A stretch of 64,000 bases of DNA, from NCBI GenBank assembly GCA_013396755.1, contig VWZF01006082.1, forward strand, positions 911,471-975,470, written 5' to 3'. A program made the translations under genes and the position numbers. The stretch comes from Sclerurus mexicanus. Taxonomy: Eukaryota; Chordata; Aves; Passeriformes; Furnariidae. Below, one piece after another: positions 1 to 13,963 of this stretch (within the stretch, counting starts at the first letter, position 1; each line of letters opens with the position of its first letter). The notes beneath the pieces were generated by a model. It saw only the letters and a program-made list of their open reading frames with translations. It made no database searches and was not told the origin of the DNA.

Positions 1-3000
1 TCAATAAGTGTTTACTCTACAAATTAGTATTTAACTTAAATTCCCTTTTCTTGCAAATTTGGGGTCAGCAGAGAGATGCAATTTTATTTGCTTCCACAAA
101 TTGTTTTCAGTTTTGTTGTGCTTCAACAAAATGTCTAGATCCAGCTCTGGGTGTTCATTCAGTTGTAACAAATTGTGATTGAACACAGAGTTTTAATAAA
201 TCTACAAAAAGAACAGCAGAAAGCTTCAGAGTGGTGCAATCAGACTCCCCTAACTCCTAACAAAAACCCACCTTTAACAATTTTTTTCCAAGTCGATACC
301 TGTGCAAACCACAATGGAACTTTAAAGAACTAAAAACCAACTCCAAAACCAAGCCTCCAAACAGGCTACCTCAACAATAGCATTTGCCACATGGTATTCC
401 CCTCATTTCTGCCTTCTCTTCATAGGTCTTCTTGTGCATTTGACAAGGCAAACCAAGAGGATGACCTCCCTGACTGCTTAAGTCCAGGGAATCCCTAACA
501 AATCCAGTACCTGAGTGATTAGCAAGTTACAGAAATAGCATGGAGAAACAGTGTAGGAGGATTCATCTTGACTACATTGTTTGCCTTGCACTTCAGTCCA
601 TGCAAGACATCACATTGATTTCAAAATTTGTTGAGCTGCAGATAAACCTGCTTGCTGGTAAACTGTACAAAATATGATCTATAGAAGGAATATTATGTTA
701 ATAATGTAATATTATGGTTTTATAATGTGGGAATTATAATACCATGCTGAATATTTCTAGATCTTCAATAATTGCAGATTTCCTATAATTTATATAACAT
801 ATTCAGTATATTGTTTTATAAATCCTCTTGAACTTAACTGCAGTATTAGGACTGCAAAATATAATTTCCAAATATTCAGCATAAAGTATCCAGTATAGTT
901 AGATTATCATCTCTCTGCATATTGAATGTTCAGCAGAATGATTGTGTACGCAGTAACCCCAGCTGTGTGACTGCTCAGTCAGTTCTGAGGTGTAGGATGT
1001 GCTGCATCTCAGAAAGAAAGTAGATGTCACAAAAGGGGAAGATTCAATAATGTCTCAGCCTTAGGAATGCCACTTCTTGAGCCCCATAAATCAGCATTTT
1101 GAAAGTAGTATTTAATTTCTTAGAATTTTAAAGCATAAGGCACTTAGACAGGAACCTCATCAATAACATGAAGCGATCAAATGCTAAAACCCCTCAGCTG
1201 AAATTCACGGGGAAAAAAGGTCAATTAAAGGACTGCATACCTGCTAAGAGCTCATGTATAACTTATTTCTAATTCTCCTCACCGGTATCAATAAACCAAA
1301 GCTTGGTTACACTACATGTCTTTTCAGTTGCCCACTGACATTAGGTTGACCCAAAGAAAAGATTATAAAGGATTGAACTGGCCAAGCAAACTCACTCAAC
1401 TTCTCCATGCTTGTGATAATAACATGAAAGTGGGTCACAACACCACAACTGCAGAGGAGAAGTGCTCTGAATGAGTGAGACTTGTAGGGAAAAGAAAAAT
1501 TTGGAGAAACTAATTGAAACACTCATGATTGAAATAACTAGCTGTACACCTTCTTATGGAAATCTTACTAGAGATAAATCTATTAAATCCATTCTGTGAC
1601 TCTTCTACTGGGGATACTTTGACATAGGTATCCACAATATTACTGTATCATACCACTTTCTAAATTAAATGCATGCTGAGGACTACACAGCTGATATTCT
1701 CAGTAGATCCACACTGTTATTAGTGATTCCTTTAAACACACTACAAAAGTCCAGTAGAAATCAATCCTTACTAAGGCAGAAATGTAAGATATGTCCTTGA
1801 ACATGTTAACAGTAATTATTCCCAGCTTTTTGTTCACCAACTTCTGCAAAACGTGTGGAGTAAATATTCCATTAACTGCTTTGCTGGAGACTGCATTTGC
1901 TCAGTACTCAAGCTCAGCAGGAAATCAGAGTAGGATTCTTAAGTCATTTTTCTGTCTATATCTAAATATAGTATTTGACCACTTGGAAATTTAAATTATA
2001 CAAGGTTTCTGAAGTGGTATAGCTATAACTTTTTACTCACACATATAGTTTGCTTTAACATATTTAAAAGGTTGTTTTTTTTTTTTAAATGTTATGCAGC
2101 TGTAAGTGTTCTTCATCTCAATGTACTTTTAAAAGACTCCTGTTTAGGCTCTACTCAGGTAACTCTTCCATCTCATCTTTTACAATTACAGTACCAAAGC
2201 TGCATGATTTCCCTGTGGCAGCCATAGAATGATAGAAAACAGCTCAAGTGCTGCAAGTATCCCTTTGCAAATAGCTTGACAACTCTATACACTGGTTGAA
2301 AGTTATGAGGGCACAATTTATTTTTAGGACAGCTTCAGTCATCCTCATTGAAATTCCATTTATTATAGTCAAAAGAATACAATTCTATTCACTGCAACTA
2401 ATTAACAACTTAAAGTAAACAGAAAAAGAAAGGCTGAAAGACCATTATTAACTTTATTTGCATGACTAGGGGAGGAAAGAATTATCTAATGCTTCATCCA
2501 TTTTTCCATTAAGGCCTAATTTAAGACATTGACTCATGAATACATTTTAGGAGAACAATTTACAAGTAGAAATGAGTCTTCAAATGATTAAAAAATAAGT
2601 CAATTGGAAGAACAAATGATTAAGTACCCAAAGGATGTCAAATTCCCTTGTTTGTCATCACCTATCATTGCAATTCATACACTTGCAGGGAGATGACACA
2701 GATACATTGCATACAATACTGCATGTATGATTTTTTTAAATTTTGTTTACAAATCTATTTTCATTCATGTAAGACTAATAGACAACCTCACAAATGGGTG
2801 AGGTAGACAAGAGGGAATTGCAGCAGAATGCGGCCACTATGTTCTCCTAGATGATACCAACACACCCCAGCTGTAATTCTGAAGGTACATTGAAGACAGC
2901 TCTCACCCACTCACCTCCCTTCAATGCCTCAGCTCTTCTTAATTAACATATTAGAGGGTGCCCAAAATATTGCATTGTCTGGTTTGGTTTTAAGCTTGAA

Positions 3001-6000
3001 CAGAAATAGGAAAAAAAGCAAAGAGGTTCTGCACACTAAAGTATCTTGAAGATGCTCCTTTATATGACCTGCCAGAATACAAACATGCAGGAAAATCATG
3101 AAGACTCTCACCTCAGTTTAACCCCTGCCTTGAGTATTCAATCAGAATTCAGCAGACAACTGAACAAGCATATCAAGGAAAATGAATTTCTAATTTTCCA
3201 TAGGGGGTCAAGCATGAGTACAGACTGTTTAAGTGTTTGCCAAGTAGAGTGTCCTCTTTCATTGTTTCACTTGGGCAGAAAAAGATCCTTTAGCTTGGGC
3301 AGACTCAAGTATTCGGCAACTTGAAATTAAGATAGGTGATTCTGATTCTGGAGAAGTCTGAATTCCATTGTGTTACCACTTTGCATGAAAAGAATAACAA
3401 ACTGTCTTCTCCAAACCAGAGGGCAGGACTACAATCTTCAATCAGAAGAGAAAACATGTTGCCTCTGAAATGTTAATATCTAAACAATCTTGCACACTGA
3501 TTTTTGCAGCAACAAGGAAAACTGTCTATCTTCTATAAATCAACCACCAAAATTTTAACCCTTGCTCAGGAATCTGTAATTTTTTGTTAGATAGTAGACA
3601 GGTTAAGCAGCTTCTTCTCATGGATTCCCAATTTATTTAAACATCTGCTAATTAAAACATCTAAATTTGAACAAGTTTGTAATCCTTCGCCTCCTACTTA
3701 CGTATGAGATCAAAAGGAAGCCTGTAGAAAACTGAAAAATAATCTGGGACTTACTTCTACCTCTCAACTCATAACTTTAAATTATTTATATTTAAAACTT
3801 TATAGATAGGTTATTTTAAATGCTTGAAAAGTAGAAAGTATGCATAATTTCAGCCTGCTTAGCCAAAAAGAACTATGTTAATAGTCTTCTGTTTAATGCT
3901 GCACTTCTTTCCTGGAACATTTCCATCATGCTTTATAAACTATATTGAAAATATATCAAGTAACACTCCAGAGACTCAGCAAAAATGACTTGCATAGTAG
4001 AGGTTCTTGTCTCATAAAGCTGGAGAGGACCTGAATTCTGCCATACACCTGGAGACACTTCAGAATATTCTCCCTATAGTAAGAGGAAGCCAAAAATGGC
4101 TGTACATACTTCAGTTATAGGTGAATACACATACATCCATATCTATAGTTGTGTCTAGACATAGATAGCTATACACATTTAGTCTGCATATATATCATAA
4201 TATAGAGTAATATACATACACCTCATGGATTTGTATACACATCACACACATTCTCAAAAGCACTTAATATTTTAATACCATCCCTCATAACTCAAAATGG
4301 TGCATAGCTTTCTTAACCAATTGATTTGTTCTTTTTAAGTACATGAAAAAAAGCACGAAGTATCTTAACATCAAAATGATCTGCCGGAAAAATAATCTTC
4401 TAGTTGAAAATAAAGTGTATAAATTTTATCTTTTCTTCATACTCTTGAACCAATAATACCAGCTCTGCAGGTTCTCTCTACCCCAAGTTTCTTCCTAACA
4501 GCTGAGGATCTCAAAAGTAGATACCTGTTTCAAAGAGATTGTGCTACTGCAGCATTTTCACTGCTCAGCAAGTACTACTGACCAGCCTGCTTACCAAACT
4601 TCCTTGCCCCAGTTTTACCTCCTTTGAACAGCTTCATTTGGTGTGATCAACGCAACCTTCCTTCTTCTCTACTGCCACTCTCACAAGTTGGTTTTTTTTT
4701 GGCTTTCCTCTCTGCCAGCACCTCTTATCTCCCCATCTATACCTGTTACTACTTTTGCCCTTTGTTTAAAAGTTTTGGGCCCCAAAGCCCACACACAGCT
4801 TTTAAAGTCACTTCCTTTCCCTGGCATTCACTCTCAGATCTACCTGTTGGAAGAGTTTCTCAGTGACCAGCCCTCAGCCTTCCCTTATGCCACTTCAAGC
4901 CACTCTGTCCACCAGCACCCCTGTTCTGCCATCCCTGTCCCATGAGATGATGCAGTATTCCATGCCACTATGATTGCAACTTCCATGCCTGGTTCCTCAG
5001 TGTTTAATAAGTTTGGCACTTTGTGATAGACAGGGCACCTTGAGATAGACATCTGCCATGTAAGTATTTAAGTCTGAGCTCTTTCCACCTAGAAATCATG
5101 GCCCTGAACCCTCAACACTGTAAGTGCAAATAATTTCCACTTCTTCCTTAACAATTAAAGAGACTGCACAGCTAATGTTTGCAAGAGAGTGCTGCCTCCT
5201 CAGTGATGAAACTGCTCAGGAACAAAGAACATATGTAATCTCCAGACATGAGAAACAATGGATTTACCTTTATCCCCCCTGTGTTCTATTTACCATCTCC
5301 AGGTACCCACCTTAAGGTTTTACTGCATTCATTAAAGTGTTAGGTTTACTTTTCTTACTACAAGGTCTGCTATTCTGTTTCATAACTAATTAAAATGGTT
5401 TTATTAAGTATTTCTGACAAATACACTCATGTCTCCCATGACACCACTGCATGCCCAAGCTGGCAAAGCATAGAAGCGTATGGGGAGAGGCAGGAGGAGG
5501 CAGGTCTGAAGCAAAATCCGTTGATGGCTACTCTCATTTTTTCTAACGGACTTATGTGCAGGATTATTTGGCTCATTAGAGCAAGTAAGAATCTGCCACA
5601 GTATCCCTAATCTTTGTTAGCAGATGTCTGCCTTTGCACCATATGTTGGGTGTAATCACTTTCAGTTGCCATTTCTACTGCATGGTAAGCAATTTGGCAA
5701 CTACCTCCTCTCATGTGAGAGGCATCTGGCATAGACAAAAGCAAGCTCTGAGGATTTTTCTAGCAAAGAGAAAGGCTTTGAAAACAAATTATGAATATCA
5801 AAGACTGTATGTGGAATGGCTGATAGTGTTTCCACAGCTATTTGCATATTTGTCTTCAATTATTCAGTTTTCTATATGCAGAAAATTTATTTATTATAGG
5901 AAATTCATAATATACTGAAACATTGAGATGTGTGACTGCACAGAAAGTGAAAAACAATTTCATTATATCATGACTTTCATCAAAGCAATGGTGTTCATGT

Positions 6001-9000
6001 TGTTCTGGGGTTCAAGACTTACCCCGTATTTCACACTGTGGCATCCCTCTTCATGTCACAAATTCACACTTCACTATCACCATAGTGTGGTTCTTTCTGT
6101 ACATCTTCAGTATCTTTTGATTATGATAGCAAAATATATAAGTCCTGTGGAAAATTAGTATTTAATCTTATGTCTTTTTTAAGTCAACTTGGTGAAGTGT
6201 TAAGGGTTTATGATAAAATACATGAGGACCATAGAACTGCTCATAAATATTCTTCACAGTCTCTTTTGTCACTTTTCAAATATTTCACAGAATTTAGAGT
6301 TAAATTTCTTCAGTTTTGACTAACTCTTTTGATAGATGGACATAAACCAAAGACAGTGTTATTCACACTGCTTCCTTCTACTTGGTCCTTATGTTCCATG
6401 TCAGTTGTTGCCATTGGTATTGCACTATAAAAGCACTGATTTTCCATCTATTTCTTCCAGCAATGATTAGTAGCAATGTGTTCTTTAAAGTTTCTTTCTG
6501 TTTTAAAGTGCTTTGTCACTAGAGGAATGTTCCTTTCATACACAAGAGAGAAATGCATTTTGACACATTATAAGGAAAACTTCCAATTTATAGCAGTTTA
6601 AACGAATCTTCCCTTTCTCTCACATAACAAAAAACTACTGTGTTACTGGCAGAGCTGTGAGTACCTTAGGGACTTCTGCCAACTCAGCTATGCCACTGAC
6701 ACAACTTACATCTGCCCATCTTTGACCAGTGTGATTATTATTAGGAAAGAAACATGGTCTGTGGAAACAACTTTTGGTCAAGTGTTTCATTTCCCAATTG
6801 AGGCTCAAATTCTGATTTTGATTTCCAATCACAGTGACACAAATCCAGTATAATATCAAACACCAGGATGACTCCAAATCCCACATCTATGGAGGAAAGT
6901 TGCTTGGTAGATTGCACACAAATGGAAATGAGAGCAGAATCTGAACTGCTGAAGGGAGAGCACCACAAAGATTCACTTGTTCAAAACCTCACAAATTGCA
7001 GGCAGACTTTGCTCAGCATGTGTAAAGGTGGCAGACATATGCCAACATTTAGAACAAACACCACCACAGATGTTTTAATCAAATTGTGGCTCAAATTTAA
7101 TTGAAATAAGCTTAAGAATTCTCAACATCATTAATTGTTCAGTTTTGTGTGTACAGTGTGGATGGGAGGAAAGAGACACAGGCTGACGAGGGGCATATTA
7201 GGGAAAGCATTCTAGGAGCTTGTTTCCTTAGCAATTTACAAAGCAAATTAAGGTAATGTGAAACTTCAAATCTTACAATATCTGCTTTATTAGACTTTAG
7301 TTTCTTGTTACTCTTTTCTCATTAGAAAACCCGTTTAAACACTAAAACCTCTATATAGCTCCTTCACTTCTTTCATATCCCTTTCTTTAAACTCTAAGGC
7401 ATGTACTAAACTTTTAGTTTGGTACATGAATTAGTTCCTTGTGATACTGTCCCACTGAGGGTATTTTACTGGACTAATAAAACCACAATGAAATTACTGT
7501 ACACAAGTTAATATTGAAGCCAAATTATTGATTTTTAAAGCTTCTTTTCCAACCCAAAAGTGGCAGCATATTTGAAATCCATGCAACTAGATCCATCTTT
7601 GGCAAAGAACCAGCCAGCCATAGTGACATACTCTTCCAACATTACATTTTCCTCTACTGCTCCAAGAGCCAGGAAATGACGCGTGCCTGTGGGTACATAC
7701 AGTATAGACATCACTCAATCATCCTCCACCTCTCTAGTTACTTTTATTAAACTGATGCTTCTTAGTGGGGACACGGCAAACAAAAGTAATTCAGTACAAT
7801 AATTTGATGTCAGTCCCAAAGTGTCATTTTTTCAGGCTGATGGCCTTGGGAGGAAGCTTAAGTACCTGATACAACAAATAAAACCCAACTGGTCTTGTCC
7901 GTGCTACAATATTGATTTCTACATCAACCATGCCTCAGTACAAGGACATGTTTGAGATTTAGCTTGTGAATATTTGTGCATGATGGGTTTTGTACTGCAG
8001 TGACTACATCCAAGACTGATCCAAAAAATTGCCTTAATTTCAATAAACTTGGAATGAAAATGCAGTAGTTCATTCATACAACTAACTGGTGGAAAATTTT
8101 GTATCATATTATTAGCAGATGATTTAAGTGCTCACATAAAATGCAAAGCATACAGAAAACTAGTAAAGCAAAAATGATGCATAGAAAAAAAAAATCAGGG
8201 GTTCATGTCTCATCCTGAACTATATTTCCAAAGGAATAGCTTAAATGCTATATGAAAGTTAACTACTTATTTCCCTTTTCCTTTAACCCGCTGAAAACAA
8301 TGGAATACAAGAAGAGAAAGAATGAATAGCCAAGTGTGTAGTAGAAAATTAAATAGAAGAAAGTGAGACAATGAAAAACTGTTGAACTTCTGCAGAACTT
8401 GGAACTCTAACAATTTTCTTTACTTAGCTTGCTTCTTCACTTAAATTCTCTTATCTCCAGGAAATCTTTGCAAATGATGTTATTTTAAATAAAAGACTGG
8501 TTGGAAAAGCATCTTAATGTCTCTAAAGAGGCTGTTTTTATGTGAAAACAAGTTTTGAACCTGGATGGATTAATAGAGAAGGTCTCAATTCATATCAGAC
8601 AATATCTTCTCCCTACTTGCTACCTGGACAGAGATTAGCCACTATTATTTGTCAGCCTCATGAATCAAGCTGCTGAACTACCTGTGCAATACTCAAGATA
8701 TGGAAAAAAGTATATAAGATGAATACATAAAAGTATTTCACATGTATTTATGGGAGTAGAAACAAAATACTAGCAGAAGAGAATATTTTGCAAAAATTTT
8801 TAGAAGCCATCAATGAAACAAACTGTCCTGTAATTAGGGTGTACAGCCTAAAAGACATACATTCAGGGTATTTATCTAATTAATATAGTGGTTCAAAAGA
8901 GATATGAACTTCAAAATGTCACATTGTGTCTTCTGTTTATAGAAGAGCTTACCCCAAAAAAGTTAAAACACAACAGTAGAGTTTGAACAGAACTATGGGA

Positions 9001-12000
9001 GCTGTAATGACTCGTCATGGAAAGAAGCAGTAAGGTATGATTACTATTTTCAAATCCCTCAGCATATGTGGTGCATCCATTTGGTTTTAAGACACAACTT
9101 CTTTTGTCTTCTAAATACAAGAACTGTCTGCAAACCTTTGAAAATATTTTTCATAATTGTCCCATCACTGTGTAATATGATCCTAAATATTTCCCCCTGC
9201 TCCCATTCTAGAGCCTGTTCTGCTATTTTAGTCAGATGGTTATATTTCCATAAGTGAGCAAAAGATTAAAGAAAACTGAAGTCATATCTCAAATGCTGTT
9301 TTCTCACTCTCATTCATAATATTATGTACAAAAGAAAGTAAAGTGGATTTTGAGTCTGGAAACTTGCATATATAATTTTTTCATTAAGACAGAGTCAGAC
9401 ATTCTGGAATTATCTCCAGTTTAAAGCTCCCCTTATTTTATAATGCTTGCAACATTTCTTCATTACTTATAAGGAAATCAGCTGAAGAACTAATATTTAA
9501 AATTGGATGCCATAATCTGCTTTGATGGAAAATCAGAGACCAGTAGGCTGTCTTCCACAAGCAATAGTAATCCCAGTCCATCCATCCATCCAGATTTACA
9601 ACCGCAAGAGTGGATTAACAGTATTCTAGCTTTAGAAACTGACTCTCAAGTTCATATAATCAGTCTACATTCAATATACAGTTGCATGTTGAGTAAGCAA
9701 AAATAAGCTAACAAATGTACAACCTGTCAGTTCCAGTCAACTCAGACTGCAGAGAGCTGACAGCATGTAGTCTCTCATACAACTATGAAAATTAATATTG
9801 TAGCGTGAAAGATTACACACTGTTAAGCAGTGTCAAACCACACTGGTAGTTTTCACATGTCAAATGTGTAATTAAATAAGGATCATTGCTAGAAAAGCAC
9901 AAGATCCAGGTGATTTGAGCTAAGTGCCAGGTCAGCTATTCATTTGAAAACACTTCAGTTACATAAATAGTTTGGATTAAAAAAGAAACTATGTTTCAGT
10001 GAATTTGATTTTTGTTTGGCTATTTTTTGTGATTATAGCTCTGTTGCTATCCCTGATCCTGTATTGCCATCACTAAAAGGACACTCCTTCAACCTGCAGG
10101 CATCATCTTATGAATGTCTGAGGTTAAAGGCATGCACTCACAGGAGCTCACTGATTCTGGCATGCCACAACAGCATCTGTACCCTAGCAAGAAACAAAAC
10201 AGCTCCTGCTTCAGATTTCCTTGCCTTTGTCAGTATAAAGCAGAGCTACAATTCTATTTTAAATAGGATGCTTAAATTTATGCTTTTTTCAGAGGTGCTC
10301 TGACAGAGTACCACTCACATTCAACTACCACAAATAAGGGAAAATAATATAGGGTGATGAAATGGAAAAGACTGTAGAGAAGTGCAACTGGACCACTTGA
10401 GGATCAAGAAGAGAAATGAAGCCTGTCATAGGGCTAAACTTCTTAAGGATGACTGAGCTGGCAGACAGACCTCACCACCATCTGCACGGGTATATTTCTG
10501 ATTCTGTGACTGACTATAAATTTACATGGGCCTAGGAACTAATAGGTGATCTCAGGCTGAATTTTAATGGGCACTTGCTATAAGCAGATCTATTAACTTT
10601 TTATTCAATTAAAAAAGCTGAGAAAATTATCCTAACATTTTGTTGTAAGTACATAAATTATAGATGCTGCTTTTAGGGCAAATAAATGGCTATTTCTTCA
10701 CAGGAGGAACATCATTACATTAGTCAGAACAACACAAGTGAAGCAGAACTCAAATTTTCACAGCTGTTATCAAAAGAGGGGGAAAAACAAAAAGAAAATC
10801 AGAACCTAAACAACATGTAGAAACCCTTCTAGGAGGAGAAAGAAACAGACCAGGTATAGAAATCTCCAATTTTATTATTAACAACATCTGGCAGGATTTT
10901 TTAATTTTGATGAAGGAAAGAAATCCTCACTTTTGCAAAATATTTCTAGCCATGTTTCTGCTAGTCTAGTCTTTGTTAATCCTAATTCAGACCTGAACAA
11001 CAAAACAATAAATACTGCTGTGCATTTCATCATAAAGCAAAGCAGAGATTATGGCATGTGGAAGCTACAAGAGACAGAAAAACCATCAGAAAGTTAAAGC
11101 CATGCAGTTGATTTTCTCACATGGCTTTAACTTAAATAGTGCAGGCGAGATTTTTTTCTCCTGTTCACTCAGTAGCTGATCTACCCGACAGTACCTGCAT
11201 ACAGTGGAAAGAGTGAGATATTTCAAACAGCATTTCCCAGCTAACTCAAAACAAGAATGAGAAGATGGAATTACTCTATGATTATTTTGATAAAGTAGCA
11301 CTCCTATTGCTTTCACCTACTTCTAACTTGCTTCAGCTTACATGGGAGGAAACCCTTTTGCAGATTGTTGCCTTCAGGACAGAATCCATGTTCAACAGCT
11401 TCTTTGAGAGTAATGCTCATCTTAAAGGTCAATTCAGTAACACCTTCTGTTTTACGTAGTTCCCCTGTCTCTGGACCATCACAGACTATATTACCAAAAC
11501 AAAAAGTGTAAAACTTAACGAGGATGAAAAAAAGCTCTTATATACTCTTAAAATAAATTCAGTTTTGCATAGCTCAGTAGAATTCAGCTTCTGGAGCTGC
11601 ATATTAGGATGTAAGAGGCAGCACAGCAATTCTGCAACAAGAAGAGAATCCCCCATGAAGGGCATCTTCAGAAAGCATAACTTAATAGGTAATGGTCATG
11701 CTTCACACACACACAGGCAGTGCTGCAAATTAGTTCATTTTCACTAGTCAGCTTGCTCTTTTATTTGAACAATCATTCACATTTATTCTAGATAGCATTT
11801 GAATTATAAATTGACATTCAGTAAATTATTTCTTAAGAAATGAAATGCATCTCTAAGTGCCAGACAGGAGTAATACTAGATATCAAGGCTTGGTTGATAC
11901 CATGTTGGGTTTGCCAATAGCCTTTATTAGAAGAAAATAAAATAGTCTAATGGAGTGAAATAAGAAGAAAGAATGACATCAAAGAGTAAAGTGTCTACCG

Positions 12001-12479
12001 TTTATCTGAATAGTGGGAAAAGACTAAACCAGCTCTGAAGTTGGACTCTGCTGCTGTAAATAAGGTTCTCAGAAAGACTCCACTTGCAGCCTGCAATTTT
12101 TTCCTTTATAGAGTCTTCCTGGAGGGTAAGATAATCAGGCTGCTTAACTATGAAATAATGTTTAAAACCATGTAATTGTTACATAAAGTCATATAGACTG
12201 TGCTGCTCTTTCAGGGCAAGCCTTTTTCTATCCTCCAAAGTGCTTATACCCACCTTCAAAGCAAACACACCATGGCCATGAAGCTGGGGATCAGGTGTGG
12301 AGAACAGGCTTTAAACAATATAAAAACATACACTCAGTGGAAATGAACTCCACTGTTCCTTACTATTTTTAAATCACTACTTGGCTAAACTGTCAATTAT
12401 TTTAGTTCTGTTGGCATCCTCCAACTGTTCCAAAGAGTAGCTATCAGTCTGTTGTTTTTCAAAGCTTACCTTCCCACCA
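1..12479. other. Non-coding AT-rich DNA, no gene seen
   Basis: All six frames are frequently closed; the longest open stretches are under 100 codons and carry no recognisable domain. Contents seen are the inverted repeat at 714-745, a T12 run at 2075-2086, an alternating purine-pyrimidine AT/AC-rich stretch at 4125-4255, and a slightly GC-richer, pyrimidine-rich patch at 4560-4960. A CATAGAATGATAGAA near 2225 resembles the reverse complement of a CR1 tail but has no element body next to it. Confidence 0.7.
714..745. repeat. AT-rich inverted repeat
   Basis: Arms ATGGTTTTATAAT (714-726) and ATTATAATACCAT (733-745) are complementary at 12 of 13 positions around the 6-base spacer GTGGGA. The surrounding 690-745 block also repeats AATATTATG (692-700 and 709-717 region). 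It could fold as a hairpin; no function is implied. Confidence 0.7.
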
Positions 12480-12483
12480 CAGG

Positions 12484-13299
12484 GACAGAAACAAGGCAGA
12501 GGTGTTTAGTGCATTCTTCACGTAGATCTTCAACACTGATGACAGACGAAGTAGGTCTCAGTACCGTGAGCTGAAGAATCATGACTGCTAGTGATAAACT
12601 CCTAGTTGACCCTAAGCTTGTGTGAGATCTACTTGCCAGCTGGATCGCTATAAATTTGTGAGGCCTGATGGGATTCATCTGAGAATCCTCAACCAGCTGA
12701 TGTAATCACAAACCCTCTTGATGATTTTTGAGTGGTCTTGGGAAGCTGGAAAGATCCTAGCTGTCTGGAAACTGTCAAACATCCCAGTTTTCAAGAAGAG
12801 AAAGAAAAAGAACCCTGGAAACTCCAGGCCTGACAGTCTCAGTTCAGTGCCTGGTAAAGTTGTGGGGAAGATTATTCTGGGAAGTATTGAAAAACACCTG
12901 GAGGACAACACAGGTATTGGTCACAGCCAGCACAGATTCCTGAGAGGAAAGTCCTGCTTATCAAACCTGATTTCCTTCTATGTCAAGGAAACCCACCTAG
13001 CTGGTCAAGGGAAGCCAGTAGATGTAAACTTTTTTGATTTCAACAAAGCTTTTAATACTCTCACAACAGCCTTCTGGACAAACTGTCCATCCCACAGCTG
13101 AATGGGTGAGCAACTGGCTCACAGATCAGGCACAAATAATTAGAGTGAACAGGGTAACGTCAGGCTGGTGACCTGTCACTAGTGGGGCTCTGCAAGGTTT
13201 CATTTTAGGCTCAGTTCTATTCAACACTTTAATTAACACCCTGGACACAGGACTCGAAGGAGTACTGAGTAAGTTTGCCAAAAATACTAAGTTGGGATT
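12484..13299 (+). pseudogene. CR1 ORF2 reverse-transcriptase remnant (fingers and palm)
   Basis: Part of the CR1 copy. The longest continuous piece runs in one frame from about 12718 to 13101 and contains the RT landmarks: IFEWSWEAGKILAVWK, the FKKRKKKNPGNSRP motif, a QHRFLRGKSCLSNLI block and the first catalytic motif FFDFNKAFN at 13030-13056, whose aspartate (13036-13038) is kept. A change of frame follows, and a second piece from about 13172 gives TSGALQGFILGSVLFN and then FAKNTKLG at 13274-13297. Active CR1 copies have FADD at that point (known of the family); here the two metal-binding aspartates read Lys-Asn, so the enzyme could not work even if the frame were intact. Upstream, 12484-12717 matches the segment before RT but contains stop codons. 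This is a dead remnant and not a host gene. Confidence 0.9.
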
Positions 13300-13326
13300 C
13301 TGCACCTGGTATGGGGCCCTCATTGT

Positions 13327-13963
13327 GTGTATAGACTAGGGAATGAGAGTCTGGAGAAGAGTGCTGTGGAAAGGGCCCTGGGGGTCCTGGTCGATGGCAA
13401 GTTGAATATGAGTCAGCAGTGCCCTGGAAGCCAGGAGGGCCAACCATGTTCTGGGGGCATCAGGCAAAGCATTGCCAGGGGGACAAGGGAGGGGATTGTC
13501 CTGCTCTGCTCTGCACTGGGGCAGCCTCACCTTGAATGTTGTGTGCAGTTTTGGGCACCACAATACAAAGAAGACATTAAGCTATTAGAGAGTATCAAAA
13601 GCAGGGCAATGAAGATGGAGAAGGGCCTGGAGGGGAAGCCGTGTGAGGAGTGGCTGAGGGCATTTGGTGTGTTCATCCTGGAGGAGACTGAGGAGAGACC
13701 TCATTGTGGTCTTCAGCATTCTCACGAGGGGAAGCAGAGGAGCAAGCACTGACCTCTTCACTCTCGTGACCAAAGACAGGACTCAAGGGAATGGCCTGAA
13801 GCTGTGTTGGGGGAGGTTTAGGTTGGATACCAGGGAAAGGTTTTTCACTCAATTGGTGGTTGAGCACTGGAACAAGCTCCCCAGGGAAATGGCCATATCC
13901 CCACCAACAAACTTGTCTGAGTTCAAGAGGTGTTTGGTCAACACTCTTGGGCACATGGTGTGA
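13327..13963 (+). pseudogene. CR1 ORF2 C-terminal remnant
   Basis: C-terminal part of CR1 ORF2 in two overlapping frames. The first piece, about 13327-13752, begins YRLGNESLEKSAVE and continues through LGVLVDGKLNMSQQC, REGIVLLCSALGQPHLE and a KEDIKLLESIKSRAMK stretch. Near 13665-13695 the match moves to another frame, about 13664-13963, with RRDLIVVFSIL, RTQGNGLKLCWGRFRLD, RERFFTQLVVEHWNKLPREM and a terminal SEFKRCLVNTLG. The frame switch marks a frameshift lesion. Between FAKNTK (ending 13291) and YRLG (starting 13330) only about 38 bases remain where intact CR1 has roughly 150, so about 110 bases were lost. The higher G+C of this block against its surroundings reflects the element and does not mark a host exon. 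Confidence 0.9.

Noticed and set aside
2217..2260. CATAGAATGATAGAA resembling a reversed CR1 3' tail
   Set aside because: No CR1 body continues on the expected side, and the octamers are imperfect.
13327..13752. Open frame of 141 codons as a possible host gene
   Set aside because: It matches the CR1 ORF2 C-terminal region and belongs to the retrotransposon remnant.
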